Shown here piece after piece: positions 17,671 through 25,479 of a stretch of DNA of 64,000 nt. The DNA is from Nonlabens xylanidelens. GTDB taxonomy: Bacteria > Bacteroidota > Bacteroidia > Flavobacteriales > Flavobacteriaceae. The position numbers and the translations under genes were made by a program. Location of the stretch: NCBI RefSeq assembly GCF_002934445.1, contig NZ_PTJE01000008.1, positions 1 through 64,000 of the forward strand, written 5' to 3'. Below the pieces are notes generated by a model, which did no database searches, was not told the DNA's origin, and saw only the letters and a program-made list of their open reading frames with translations. Every line of letters starts with the position of its first letter. Within the stretch, counting starts at the first letter, position 1.

Positions 17671-17690
17671 TTCCGCTTTCGCGAAAGCGA
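17671..17690. repeat. Genome palindrome, intergenic
   Basis: CCGCTTTCGCGAAAGCG form in the gap between the convergent hemJ-like and amine oxidase genes; no T run follows. Confidence 0.9.
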
Positions 17691-17794
17691 GATAAAAACC
17701 ATCTATCTCTATATTATTAAAGTAATACCTGCAAGTGTTCTAGCACTTATACAATAAAAGGAGCTGAGGTATGGATACGTTTGCTGGTTGCTTT

Positions 17795-18835
17795 TTAAGA
17801 AACAGCAACTTTATTTGCAGCATGAATCCCAGAATAAATAGCGCCATCCATATAGCCACCATTTAGAGGAGAGGTTTCTGTGCCAGAAAATATCAGTTTA
17901 CCATCGAAGTATTCTTCTTGATAAATAGGGTTGCCATAACCTGGATTTAATCCATCATTTTTAAGAGTTCTAGAAGATGTGTGGAGATCTATAGACCAGT
18001 CCTTTTCTACGTATTCTAGATAATCATACACTTCTGGACCTAAGTACGTCGCAATGTGTTTCAAGATAATAGCTTTTCTATCTGCCGGCTGGAGATCTCT
18101 TAATCCTTCATTAACAAAGCCCATTAAAGAATAAATTCCAGTTGATGGATCACAATGATCATAAAGCTCTGTCATGGGGCCTATCTGTCCTATGAGCATG
18201 CCAGATAAATCTCGTTCTCTCCAGAATGGTTTTTTAAAAGTTATTCCCGCTTTAATGGCATGACTCATCCAGGTGTGCGTTGCGTTCATAGCAGTTTGTA
18301 GACGTTCAGGTAACTGCGGTTTAAAATCTATTTGAGATACAATGCGCGGCGGTATAGTTACTACAACTTTGTTTGCGGTAAAATTTTCATTAGCCGTGTG
18401 CACCTCAAGAAAGTTGTCCTTTTCTATAACTTTATGGACTGTGGTGTTGGTCTTAATACAGTCTTTTATCGAGCTGGATAAAGCTTTTATTATAGAAGTA
18501 CTACCACCTACTATACGTTGAGAAGCAGGAGCATTAGAATCACTTTTAAAATAATGAGCTGGTGCCATGGCGTTATAAACCAGTATACTGTTACCATCTA
18601 CATACTGATTAAAAGCTGGTATTTTTAAAAGTTGGAGTACATCTTTTACATGAGTGTGATGACCTTGAAACCAAGTGGCTCCTAGGTCTATGCCTTTTTG
18701 GGTGAGAATTCTACCACCTATGCGTTCACGAGATTCTAGAATAAGAACATCATTCTCGCCTAGTCTTTTTAATTGAAAAGCAGTGGTAAGACCAGATAGT
18801 CCAGCACCTATAATAATATACTTGTAATGTTTCAT
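17795..18835 (-). CDS. FAD-dependent amine oxidase (NAD(P)-binding Rossmann)
   Basis: 346 residues. It starts with the dinucleotide-binding GAGLSGLTTA motif, followed by ESRERIGGRI, the monoamine-oxidase/phytoene-desaturase FAD signature. The C-terminal FAD motif is FSGTETSPLNGGYMDGAIYSG. There is no signal peptide. Family members oxidise amines or act in carotenoid or quinone pathways; the substrate cannot be read from the sequence. It is monocistronic, with about 190 bases to the MscS gene. Confidence 0.88.
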   Translation of the reverse strand: MKHYKYIIIGAGLSGLTTAFQLKRLGENDVLILESRERIGGRILTQKGIDLGATWFQGHHTHVKDVLQLLKIPAFNQYVDGNSILVYNAMAPAHYFKSDSNAPASQRIVGGSTSIIKALSSSIKDCIKTNTTVHKVIEKDNFLEVHTANENFTANKVVVTIPPRIVSQIDFKPQLPERLQTAMNATHTWMSHAIKAGITFKKPFWRERDLSGMLIGQIGPMTELYDHCDPSTGIYSLMGFVNEGLRDLQPADRKAIILKHIATYLGPEVYDYLEYVEKDWSIDLHTSSRTLKNDGLNPGYGNPIYQEEYFDGKLIFSGTETSPLNGGYMDGAIYSGIHAANKVAVS

Positions 18836-19023
18836 GAATCAGTTATTCATTAAATGCTATCGTGAGCTATGACAGTTCTAGTGGATCATACATTGCAGTT
18901 ACATTTACGTAAAAGTTGTTATCTAGTAAAGGGTTAGTATACGGCATTGCGGTAGCCTAATAAACAATTTGTTATTTTCAATGTTTTGTAGCGTACACAA
19001 AAGCTTTAAAAAGTAAGAAAGAC

Positions 19024-20151
19024 TTATTTTTTATCCTTAGTTATAGGCACATTGTTATCTTTAATTTTTAACTCACTGTCACTTAATATAACCGTACGAG
19101 TAGGGTAGGCTAGATCAATACCAGCCGCGTCAAATTTTTCTTTGATCGTTTCATTTACATCACATCTCAAGTCAAAGGAGTCTTGAAAATTGCGGCACCA
19201 GGTCCAGGCTCTTATAGTTAAGGTAGAGTCATTAATTTTAGTCATGGCAGTTCTTACCATAGGGACACCATCCATGATTTGAGCTTGTGTGCGGTTATCA
19301 ATGCTCAATCGGTGGTTTTCACACACCTCGCTCATAATAGTTTTGGCAACTTGTACATCACTATCATAAGAAATTCCCATCTCTACATGTTCACAACATT
19401 TATGCTCTCCTAGATCGTAATTAATCAGCTTTTCTTTATTAATTATCGCATTAGGAATAACGATCATCTTGTTTTCAAAATTGCGTATTACGGTATGTCT
19501 CAAAGTAATATCGGTAACCGTACCTACCATGGTGTCGGTAACGCGTATAATATCACCTATTTTAAAAGGCTTAAAAGAGATTATAAAAATACCACCTATA
19601 AGATTAGAGAGTGCTTCTTGTGATGCAATACCAGCGACTAGTGCTAGAATACCAGCACCACCTAATGCGGTTTGTGCGACGCCTCTAAAAGAAGGAAAGG
19701 CTAGTAAACCAAAAAGAGTACCAGTAAAGTAAATTATAATAACAACCAGATACCTGAAGAATTTATAACTGGTAGGGTCTTCATTTGCTCTTATTTTCTT
19801 TTTTATAGTACCTAGAAACCACATGTTAATAGTCGCCGCGATAACTATAGTAATGACAGATAAAAACCCTAGATAAAGAGCCAGTTTAAAATTGGCCACC
19901 ATAGCGTCATTATCCTCTTTATCCACAAAAACAAAACCTATAGAGATAGCACCTAAAACGATCCATAACGCATTAAGTATGACTCTCACTAGCTTAATAG
20001 AGGTAGCTTTCTCACCAGGAAAACGTTCTTTTTCTTTTTTTAATAACCAGCGGTATAAAAATCTAGTTATAAAATGTAATAGAACAACCGTACCTATAAC
20101 AGACAGTATCCAGATAATTTGGGACTTATACGTGGTTATAAACTCTTCCAT
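19024..20151 (-). CDS. MscS-family mechanosensitive ion channel
   Basis: 375 residues: four or five N-terminal membrane helices, then the pore-lining TM3 rich in Gly/Ala (ALGGAGILALVAGIASQEALSNLIGGIFI) followed by the MscS beta-domain signature FKIGDIIRVTDTMVGTVTDITLRHTVIRNFENKMIVIPNA. The C-terminal cytosolic vestibule ends in a charged tail. Such channels release solutes on hypo-osmotic shock. The neighbouring upstream gene encodes a GbsR/MarR-type regulator, a family tied to osmoprotectant control, so a joint osmotic role is possible. Confidence 0.92.
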   Translation of the reverse strand: MEEFITTYKSQIIWILSVIGTVVLLHFITRFLYRWLLKKEKERFPGEKATSIKLVRVILNALWIVLGAISIGFVFVDKEDNDAMVANFKLALYLGFLSVITIVIAATINMWFLGTIKKKIRANEDPTSYKFFRYLVVIIIYFTGTLFGLLAFPSFRGVAQTALGGAGILALVAGIASQEALSNLIGGIFIISFKPFKIGDIIRVTDTMVGTVTDITLRHTVIRNFENKMIVIPNAIINKEKLINYDLGEHKCCEHVEMGISYDSDVQVAKTIMSEVCENHRLSIDNRTQAQIMDGVPMVRTAMTKINDSTLTIRAWTWCRNFQDSFDLRCDVNETIKEKFDAAGIDLAYPTRTVILSDSELKIKDNNVPITKDKK

Positions 20152-20192
20152 AATTTATGTAGTATCGCTAGATGTCTGTTTAAAACTTGATT

Positions 20193-20678
20193 CTATTTTT
20201 CATTTTCTAGAAAGCGAGTCATTTTATCGGCTGTTTTTTTAACTAATTGCAGCTTTTCTTTAAGGTAATCTTGATAGATGATTCCTAGAGACTCTTCATT
20301 GTTAAATTTTTCTGGATGGTAGGTTTCATTAAAGGCATTTACCTCGCCTACTATTTTAATTTCCTTTTCTATCGCTGTATGATATGCATTTAGCGATATA
20401 ATAGAAGAGTATCTGGCCAGTTTAAAGTATCGTTTTCTATCACCAGGTTTAGTCTGGTAAGTAATGTAGTTTAACTGTGTTAATACATTGATGTTTATAG
20501 ATATAGAGCTTTTACTAGCTTTGATGATTGTTCTTATCTCTTCAAAGGTTAGACCGTCATAAGAGCATAATATAAGTAATGCATATATGCGCGAGGCTAG
20601 AGGTGATAAGTTCAATAAATCTTGAATTCCTATTCCTAATTCCTCAATCAGTAATTGTTGTTCAGTTTGCTCTGACAT
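20193..20678 (-). CDS. GbsR/MarR-type winged-helix transcriptional regulator
   Basis: 161 residues with a winged helix: LSPLASRIYALLILCSYDGLTFEEI, recognition helix region KASKSSISININVLTQL, and wing ITYQTKPGDRKRYFKLA. This is the layout of GbsR-type MarR relatives common in Bacteroidota. A C-terminal helical region probably dimerises. An inverted repeat, AGTTCG-N8-CGAACT, lies 38 bases upstream of its start, and a second copy lies in front of a decayed exporter gene, suggesting autoregulation plus control of the exporter. The MscS gene follows 41 bases downstream. Confidence 0.82.
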   Translation of the reverse strand: MSEQTEQQLLIEELGIGIQDLLNLSPLASRIYALLILCSYDGLTFEEIRTIIKASKSSISININVLTQLNYITYQTKPGDRKRYFKLARYSSIISLNAYHTAIEKEIKIVGEVNAFNETYHPEKFNNEESLGIIYQDYLKEKLQLVKKTADKMTRFLENEK

Positions 20679-20716
20679 TAAAATCGTTTTATTCTAAAAA
20701 AAGCTAATATACATCT

Positions 20717-20736
20717 AGTTCGGCAAGTAGCGAACT
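20717..20736. promoter_or_regulatory. Inverted repeat AGTTCG-N8-CGAACT, putative GbsR-type operator
   Basis: Perfect 6-base arms with an 8-base spacer, upstream of the GbsR-type gene. The same arms and spacing recur at 22019-22038. A second inverted repeat, TTAAGAAC/GTTCTTAA, lies at 20743-20771. Confidence 0.6.
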
Positions 20737-20782
20737 CTATCCTTAAGAACTATCGTTATTTAGGTTCTTAAAGTAGGTGGTT

Positions 20783-20806
20783 GTTCCGCTTTCGCGAAAG
20801 CGGAAC
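20783..20806. repeat. Genome palindrome, 24-base perfect form
   Basis: The longest perfect copy in the window: GTTCCGCTTTCG and its reverse complement, arms meeting without a spacer. Confidence 0.95.
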
Positions 20807-20854
20807 GACTAAAATTCCCCTAAAAAGGGTATAAGCAATGGTAAATAATTTCCA

Positions 20855-20862
20855 TAACTTTG
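20855..20862 (+). promoter_or_regulatory. -7 box TAACTTTG
   Basis: TAnnTTTG 18 bases upstream of the ATG at 20881. Confidence 0.6.
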
Positions 20863-20880
20863 AAAATCAATAGTTAAGTC

Positions 20881-21177
20881 ATGAAAAAAACCTGGGGAAT
20901 AGTAGGGATTGTTTTGCTGATTGCGGCGGTAACAGCAGGTAAATTGTATAAAAAATATGCTGCGGCACCAGTAGAATCAAAGATATCACAAGAGCATGCT
21001 CAACAATTCATAGAGAATCAACGCAATCTAGAGTATGAAACTCAACTAGCTGATCAGACTCGTAAAAGGGATTCTTTATATCAGATAGAAAAGGATCAAA
21101 GAGAAGCTCAAATGCAAGAAATGCGAGAAATTAGAAAGCAACTTGAAAAAGAGATCGCAACAGAATCAGAAAACTAG
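20881..21177 (+). CDS. Small single-pass membrane protein with coiled coil
   Basis: 98 residues: an N-terminal membrane segment (WGIVGIVLLIAAVTAG, about residues 5-20) followed by a Lys-rich turn and a highly charged helix (about 38-95) rich in Gln, Arg and Glu, likely a coiled coil on the far side of the membrane. No conserved domain recognised. It has its own promoter and no close partner. A T-rich stretch lies about 170 bases downstream, but no clear terminator. Confidence 0.65.
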   Translation: MKKTWGIVGIVLLIAAVTAGKLYKKYAAAPVESKISQEHAQQFIENQRNLEYETQLADQTRKRDSLYQIEKDQREAQMQEMREIRKQLEKEIATESEN

Positions 21178-21364
21178 AATTGCACTAGTCTTAAACATAA
21201 CAGAGTTACAATTTTAATTAAGTTGATTCATAAATAGTCGAAAATAAAGCCCTTTAAATAAGAATAGGTTTCCTAAAATGATTATTTATCAACTTTATGA
21301 GTTCGTCAACTAAAATATAAAAAATAACCTCTCTGTTATATCTAAAGAGCCTTTTTTTAAACAC

Positions 21365-21759
21365 TTAATGGGCCAGTACTATCGTGAGAGATAACGCAAT
21401 ACCTAAAGTAGAAACGTCAGTGCACCGTGCAATGCTGCTAGTCTCACAGTGGGCTCTGTCCTAAAATAAAAACCTATGGATTTAAGTAAACTACCGTAGT
21501 TGCCTTTATAAACTGGTGTTGTTTTAGGTAGTTTATAATGCAAGAGTGTAAATAACAATACTATGAGTATGGTGGCTGCATAATACATGACTCTCCATCC
21601 ATATTGCTCACCTACCAGACCGCTTAAACACGCCTCACTTACTTGTAATTCTACAGACATTTTGTGCAGCAAAGGCTGGTTGTAATAAAGATTTGCAACT
21701 ACTAGACCGGCAGATGTACTCATTAAGTACAATAAGGAATTGCTCAATTTCTTTTCCAT
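21365..21759 (-). pseudogene. MFS exporter remnant with two internal deletions
   Basis: The N-terminus, with the conserved NLYYNQPLL of an MFS drug/sugar exporter subgroup, is intact to about residue 40. It then jumps directly (SEACLSGLVGEQYGWRVMYY) to the middle of the transporter, so TM2 to TM4 or so are missing. After LAALHGALTF the frame shifts, and a C-terminal end STLGIALSLTIVLAH with stop TAA (21367-21365) follows in another frame. At least two deletions therefore leave three blocks of about 400 residues' worth of gene. It cannot make a transporter. The shared inverted repeat and a -7 box lie upstream, at 22005-22040. Confidence 0.8.
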
Positions 21760-22073
21760 AAAATAATTAGAAAGCTGTTGCGGTTTTAAATAACGTAGAT
21801 CGCTATTTTTTTATAACGGTTGCAAAGATCTATCTAGACCATCAAATAACCGCTAGAAGAACTGTTATAAAAAAGAAAAAGTGGTAAGAAAAAAGAAGAC
21901 CTTAAGAACTTTCTTTTATTCAAACCACTAATTTTAAGAGTAACTTATAGATTATAAACATAAAATCCCCTAATTTCAAATTTAAAGTACTGTTAAGTTA
22001 CCGCACAAATATAATATTAGTTCGTAAATTTATGAACTAAAAAAGTTAAAAAATTATTTAAAAATCAAAGATC
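21760..22073. other. Intergenic region with exporter promoter
   Basis: 314 bases between divergent genes. Apart from the operator and promoter listed separately I see no gene or RNA; the sequence is very AT-rich with poly-A stretches. Confidence 0.6.
22005..22040 (-). promoter_or_regulatory. -7 box TATATTTG with overlapping operator AGTTCG-N8-TGAACT
   Basis: On the minus strand TATATTTG (22005-22012) points to the MFS remnant. Just upstream, AGTTCG (22019-22024) and TGAACT (22033-22038), extended to TTAGTTC/GAACTAA, form an inverted repeat with the same arms and 8-base spacing as the one before the GbsR-type gene. The position over the -33 region suggests repression. Confidence 0.55.
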
Positions 22074-22934
22074 ATGAGTCAGATTAAGAAATACGTCATC
22101 GGTTTTTTTGCTGTTTTAGCCTTTATGCTTAGCATGATCTCTTGTAAAATGGCAGTAGAGCATCCAGAAAATTCAGATAAAAAAGAGTATACCGTTAATC
22201 GATTGTGGAAGTTACCTACCTCTCTAGAAGAGATAAGTGGCATGGCATGGTTGCCTAATAATAAGCTGGCATGTATAGAAGATGAAGATGGTATCATTTT
22301 TATTTATGACCTCAATACAGAAAAAATCGAGGAGCAAATCAAATTTGGTACTCCAGGAGATTATGAAGGCATAGCAGTAGACAAAGAAGACGCTTATATT
22401 TTGAGAAGTGACGGCGTTATTTTTCAAGTAGCTCAGTACCGTAGTGATGCCATCGAGACCAGCCATTTTAAAACCCTTTTTACCATCAAGAATAACATGG
22501 AGAGTCTTACCATGGACAGTAAAAACAATCGTTTAATCACTATTACTAAAGACCGCGATCCATACAGTGACGACTATAAAGGACTGTATCAAATACCGTT
22601 GGACACTAAAGAAATGGACGCGAATCCCATTTTAAAAATAAGCATGAAGGACGACGCGTTAAAAGAGTATCAAAAGAAGAAAGCTTATAAAAGTTTTAAT
22701 CCCTCTGACGTGGCGATACATCCCATTACCGGAGATTATTATGTGCTAGAAGGTAAAACACCTAGACTTATTATAATGGATAAAACAGGTGCGATAAAGA
22801 ATTTCTATAAGCTAGATAAAAAGAATTTTCCACAACCAGAAGGCATCACGTTTGCTCCTGACGGCACTTTATATATCTCTACAGAAGGTAAGGGCAACCA
22901 CGGCGCAATACTAGAAGTGACACTCGATAAATAG
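22074..22934 (+). CDS. SdiA-regulated-domain beta-propeller lipoprotein
   Basis: 286 residues. The N-terminus has a membrane segment followed by a lipobox-like MISC, so it is probably a lipoprotein. The rest has propeller-type repeats (ISGMAWLPNNKLACIEDEDGIIFIYDL, YEGIAVDKEDAYILRSDGVIFQV, SFNPSDVAIHPITGDYYVLEG, QPEGITFAPDGTLYISTEG), the pattern of the SdiA-regulated family, found in periplasmic or secreted calcium-binding propellers. Function unknown. It is transcribed away from the MFS remnant and the shared operator lies about 35 bases upstream, so it may be under the same regulator. Confidence 0.8.
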   Translation: MSQIKKYVIGFFAVLAFMLSMISCKMAVEHPENSDKKEYTVNRLWKLPTSLEEISGMAWLPNNKLACIEDEDGIIFIYDLNTEKIEEQIKFGTPGDYEGIAVDKEDAYILRSDGVIFQVAQYRSDAIETSHFKTLFTIKNNMESLTMDSKNNRLITITKDRDPYSDDYKGLYQIPLDTKEMDANPILKISMKDDALKEYQKKKAYKSFNPSDVAIHPITGDYYVLEGKTPRLIIMDKTGAIKNFYKLDKKNFPQPEGITFAPDGTLYISTEGKGNHGAILEVTLDK

Positions 22935-22991
22935 AGTTGTTAATTTTTTACGGAATTTCTTTTATTTTGTTTAAAATCACCTAAATTATAA

Positions 22992-23174
22992 TTAAATAGA
23001 TAATTTGAAAGCTTCTTTATTAAGAAATACATAGTTGATAAAGTGCGGCATCACGTTGTGCTGAAATAATAAAACTGCCACATTACGGTTTCCCTCAATA
23101 AAATGGTAAACCGATAGATTAATTTTAAACTCTTTAAGGAAGACGAGTTTAAAACATGGCATATTTTCTATCAC
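22992..23174 (-). pseudogene. Possible Fic/RhuM-like fragment
   Basis: A 60-codon frame whose middle (VYHFIEGNRNVAVLLFQHNV) resembles the Fic core HPFxxGNxR, with the His, Phe, Gly and Asn in place but surrounding domain helices missing. Fic/RhuM proteins often sit in type I restriction loci, and a restriction remnant is next door. No intact Fic protein could be made. The short length makes chance resemblance possible. Confidence 0.3.
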
Positions 23175-23260
23175 ATTGCACGATTAAAACGGCATCTATA
23201 TACATGCGTTTTATAGATCTATGGAAAAGGATTTATACTATAAATTCTTATATTCACAGA

Positions 23261-23314
23261 CCCCTAAAACACACTTATCCCTATAACGCTGGATAAGTGT
23301 GTTTTAGGGTTTTT
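23261..23314 (+). terminator. Strong terminator hairpin in the island
   Basis: CCCTAAAACACACTTATCC and its complement (arms 23262-23280 and 23291-23309), with a 10-base loop and a following T run. No obvious complete gene ends before it on the plus strand, so it may be left over from a deleted gene. Confidence 0.8.
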
Positions 23315-23326
23315 AATTTTAAGTGT

Positions 23327-23346
23327 TTCGCTTTCGCGAAAGCGGT
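23327..23346. repeat. Genome palindrome, intergenic
   Basis: TTCGCTTTCGCGAAAGCGG lies 15 bases before the HsdR-HsdS fusion frame. Confidence 0.95.
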
Positions 23347-23360
23347 AACAACCACCAGCT

Positions 23361-23741
23361 ATGAACAAAAAGAATCTATCGGAAAGAGATATTTGCACTA
23401 AATTTATTAATCCAGCAATTCAAAAGGCAGGATGGAATATGCGCACGCAAGTAAGAGAAGAGGTTTCTTTTACAGATGGTCGAATTATTGTGCAAGGTAA
23501 TTTGCATACTCGTGGTAAAAGCAAACGAGCTGATTATATACTTTATTACAAATCAAACATTCCTATTGCGATTATTAAAGCAAAAGACAACAAGAAAGCC
23601 ATTGTAGAAAAAATAAATGCTTTAATGGCTTTATGTGATGCGCTAGAGCAAGAAGTACAACAAAGCCAGCAACATAGCGAGATGATGATGCAAAGTGTTT
23701 TGAAGGAGGTTTTTGAGGATGGAAAAGAGGTTGAGGTATGA
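23361..23741 (+). pseudogene. HsdR N-terminus fused to HsdS C-terminus (type I RM deletion scar)
   Basis: 126 residues. Residues 1 to about 77 match the start of type I restriction HsdR (LSERDICTKFINPAIQKAGW, REEVSFTDGRIIVQGN, KRADYILYYK). The nuclease E-x-K motif is altered: IIKAKDN where the family has IEAKDN. From about residue 79 the sequence is the conserved C-terminal helix of HsdS (IVEKINALMALCDALEQEV, then HSEMMMQSVLKEVFE). A single deletion between an upstream hsdR and a downstream hsdS explains this. The junction DNK/KAIVEK is in frame. It lacks the helicase, the methyltransferase and the target-recognition domains, so it cannot restrict DNA. Whether the fused peptide is made is unknown. 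Confidence 0.85.
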
Positions 23742-23852
23742 TGATTTCAATTCTGAGCATAACAAATTGATGATAATTCAGTATAATTTAATTTGCTATT
23801 CATCGATAATTACTATTAAAATAACTATAATTACACCATAATTAACTTTAAA

Positions 23853-24389
23853 GTGAATATATTTGCCTCATTAATACGTATTAAAGGTTTAGAAAGTTCT
23901 AAGGTGACTTACTATTCTATAGTGTTAAATGAAATTACGCATGACGAGACAAGAAGTGAATTTTATGACTTTTTGAATCGCATGGAGCAATACAAAGAAC
24001 ATCTAGAAGATCTTAATAAGATCATTCTATTTTTAGAACAAGAAATAGGTAATAAATATGGAGCAAGAGAACATTTTTTTAGACCAGAGCAATTTCATAG
24101 CGACCTTACCGCATTACCACCTAATAAAGGAAAATTCAAAGCTTTATTTATAGGAACTCAATTACGATTATATACTTTACGATTGAATGAAAGTGTCGTC
24201 ATCTTATTTAATGGTGGCGTTAAAACTGCACAAACGGCTCAAGAATGTACTAATGTCAGAGATTATTTTCTACAAGCAAATAAAATAGCTGGCATTATTG
24301 ATGATTTAATAATAGAACAAGAAGAAATACAATGGAATCATGATTTTACAGATATCACGTTTTTACCAGATTTAAAAATAGAGTTTTAA
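23853..24389 (+). CDS. Putative toxin of a tripartite toxin-antitoxin-chaperone locus
   Basis: 178 residues from a GTG start (the first ATG in frame is about 40 codons in). N-terminal half is helical and charged. The C-terminal half has a compact alternating pattern (KFKALFIGTQLRLYTLRLNESVVILFNGGVKTAQTAQ) reminiscent of HigB/RelE-type folds (LRLYxLR then VILFNGG), but the protein is longer than these. It is followed by an XRE antitoxin gene (37-base gap) and a SecB-like gene (one-base overlap), the order of toxin-antitoxin-chaperone (TAC) loci. The toxin call rests mainly on this context; I do not recognise a named family. Confidence 0.6.
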   Translation: MNIFASLIRIKGLESSKVTYYSIVLNEITHDETRSEFYDFLNRMEQYKEHLEDLNKIILFLEQEIGNKYGAREHFFRPEQFHSDLTALPPNKGKFKALFIGTQLRLYTLRLNESVVILFNGGVKTAQTAQECTNVRDYFLQANKIAGIIDDLIIEQEEIQWNHDFTDITFLPDLKIEF

Positions 24390-24426
24390 TTTACTTTTTT
24401 AAATCTTAACAACATTACATCTACTT

Positions 24427-24810
24427 ATGAACGCATTACAAAGAATAAAAAACAGAATCACTCCAGAAGAAAAAGCAACTATGGCAAATAATATGGCTAT
24501 AGCAAATCAAGTGCTTTTACTTTTACAGCGCAAAAGTATGTCACAAAAAGACCTTGCTATTAAGTTAGGTAAAAGTCCTAGTGAGGTAAGCAAATGGTTA
24601 AGCGGTTTTCATAATCTTACAACACCTACTATCTCAAAAATGGAGGTTGCGATAGGAGAAAAAATCATAATGACTTGTGATGAAGCGCAATCAAAGTATA
24701 GTAAATATGTTCAGCTTACTATACCTGTAAAACCATCTCAAGAAATTGATATGACAAATTTTACAGGTTTAGGAACGACACGTAGTAGGTCACTAGAAAT
24801 AGCTTCATAA
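24427..24810 (+). CDS. XRE-family antitoxin
   Basis: 127 residues with a helix-turn-helix at about residues 30-75 (LLLLQRKSMSQKDLAIKLGKSPSEVSKWLSGFHNLTTPTISKMEVAIG). The C-terminal tail (about 85-127) is polar and probably unstructured, as expected for an antitoxin that needs a chaperone through a chaperone-addiction segment. It lies between the putative toxin and the SecB-like gene, and its TAA shares one base with the ATG of the latter (24808-24812), so translation is coupled. It should also repress its own operon. Confidence 0.8.
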   Translation: MNALQRIKNRITPEEKATMANNMAIANQVLLLLQRKSMSQKDLAIKLGKSPSEVSKWLSGFHNLTTPTISKMEVAIGEKIIMTCDEAQSKYSKYVQLTIPVKPSQEIDMTNFTGLGTTRSRSLEIAS

Positions 24811-25262
24811 TGGCAGCGGTTAAAATAATACCAGAAAAAATACATCTTCAAGATATTAAAACCATCAATGCAAAACTTGAACGCAGCCCAGATATAAATA
24901 TAGTTGCTGGTGCTGAAGGTTTTGATTTAAGATTTGCTCATAACTTATCTTGGGATGATACAAATAATCGTGTTGCACTTACTCTATTAATAGAAGCAGA
25001 CGCAAGGTCTACTAACAACGGTTTAATGGGGAAAGGTTTTTTTGAACTCTTATTCTTATTTCACATTGAAAATTTACAAGATTATTTGACTTCAGATAAA
25101 GATCTTGTCAAGATGAATATTTTGTTAGCAGCAACTCTGGTTGGTCTTTCCTTTTCAACTTCTAGAGGAATGCTTTTAACTTTCACTAGAAATACACTTT
25201 TTGAAGGTCTAATTCTACCAATTGTTAACCCTGTTAAAATTATTAAAGAGCCTAGTATCTAA
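24810..25262 (+). CDS. SecB-like chaperone of TAC locus
   Basis: 150 residues. A SecB-like beta-sheet pattern is seen (NRVALTLLIEADARS, MGKGFFELLFLFHIENLQDYL) with the C-terminal helix and tail ATLVGLSFSTSRGMLLTFTRNTLFEGLILPIVNP, similar to the SecB end region of A-T--G-S-STARG--...-LP--NP. SecB-like proteins in TAC loci bind the antitoxin C-terminus and protect it from proteolysis; phage or stress disturbs this and frees the toxin. The overlap with the antitoxin stop supports the functional link. This genome position is in an island, so it is not the housekeeping SecB. Confidence 0.65.
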   Translation: MAAVKIIPEKIHLQDIKTINAKLERSPDINIVAGAEGFDLRFAHNLSWDDTNNRVALTLLIEADARSTNNGLMGKGFFELLFLFHIENLQDYLTSDKDLVKMNILLAATLVGLSFSTSRGMLLTFTRNTLFEGLILPIVNPVKIIKEPSI

Positions 25263-25296
25263 AGGTTGTAGATTCTAACTATCCGGTAATAGTTTT

Positions 25297-25437
25297 ATGA
25301 CAAGACCACAAACCATACAAATATTTCTTCCAGACGGCTCACCAAGCAGTATTAAATAAGCAGAGCTGACTAATAGATTAGTCAAAACCATTTTGTTTCG
25401 TAGAAATAAGATGCAGCAAGTAGCAAAGAGATATTAG
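25297..25437 (+). pseudogene. GIY-YIG nuclease (DUF4357-type) N-terminal remnant
   Basis: From ATG 25297 the frame reads MTRPQTIQIFLPDGSPSSIK, then an in-frame TAA (25357-25359), then AELTNRLVKTILFRRNKMQQVAKRY and a second stop (25435-25437). The conserved beginning of GIY-YIG proteins with the TIQIFLPDGxP-IK-AE-TNR pattern is clear, but the nuclease domain is absent and a stop interrupts it. It is a decayed gene start. Confidence 0.7.
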
Positions 25438-25479
25438 ATCAGGCAGAGAATTTTAAAAGGAATAGATAAGAATAGTATT

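Noticed and set aside
20743-20771. Inverted repeat TTAAGAAC/GTTCTTAA as a terminator
   Set aside because: Loop of 13 bases, short arms, no T run. It may be a second operator, but there is no further copy to support it.
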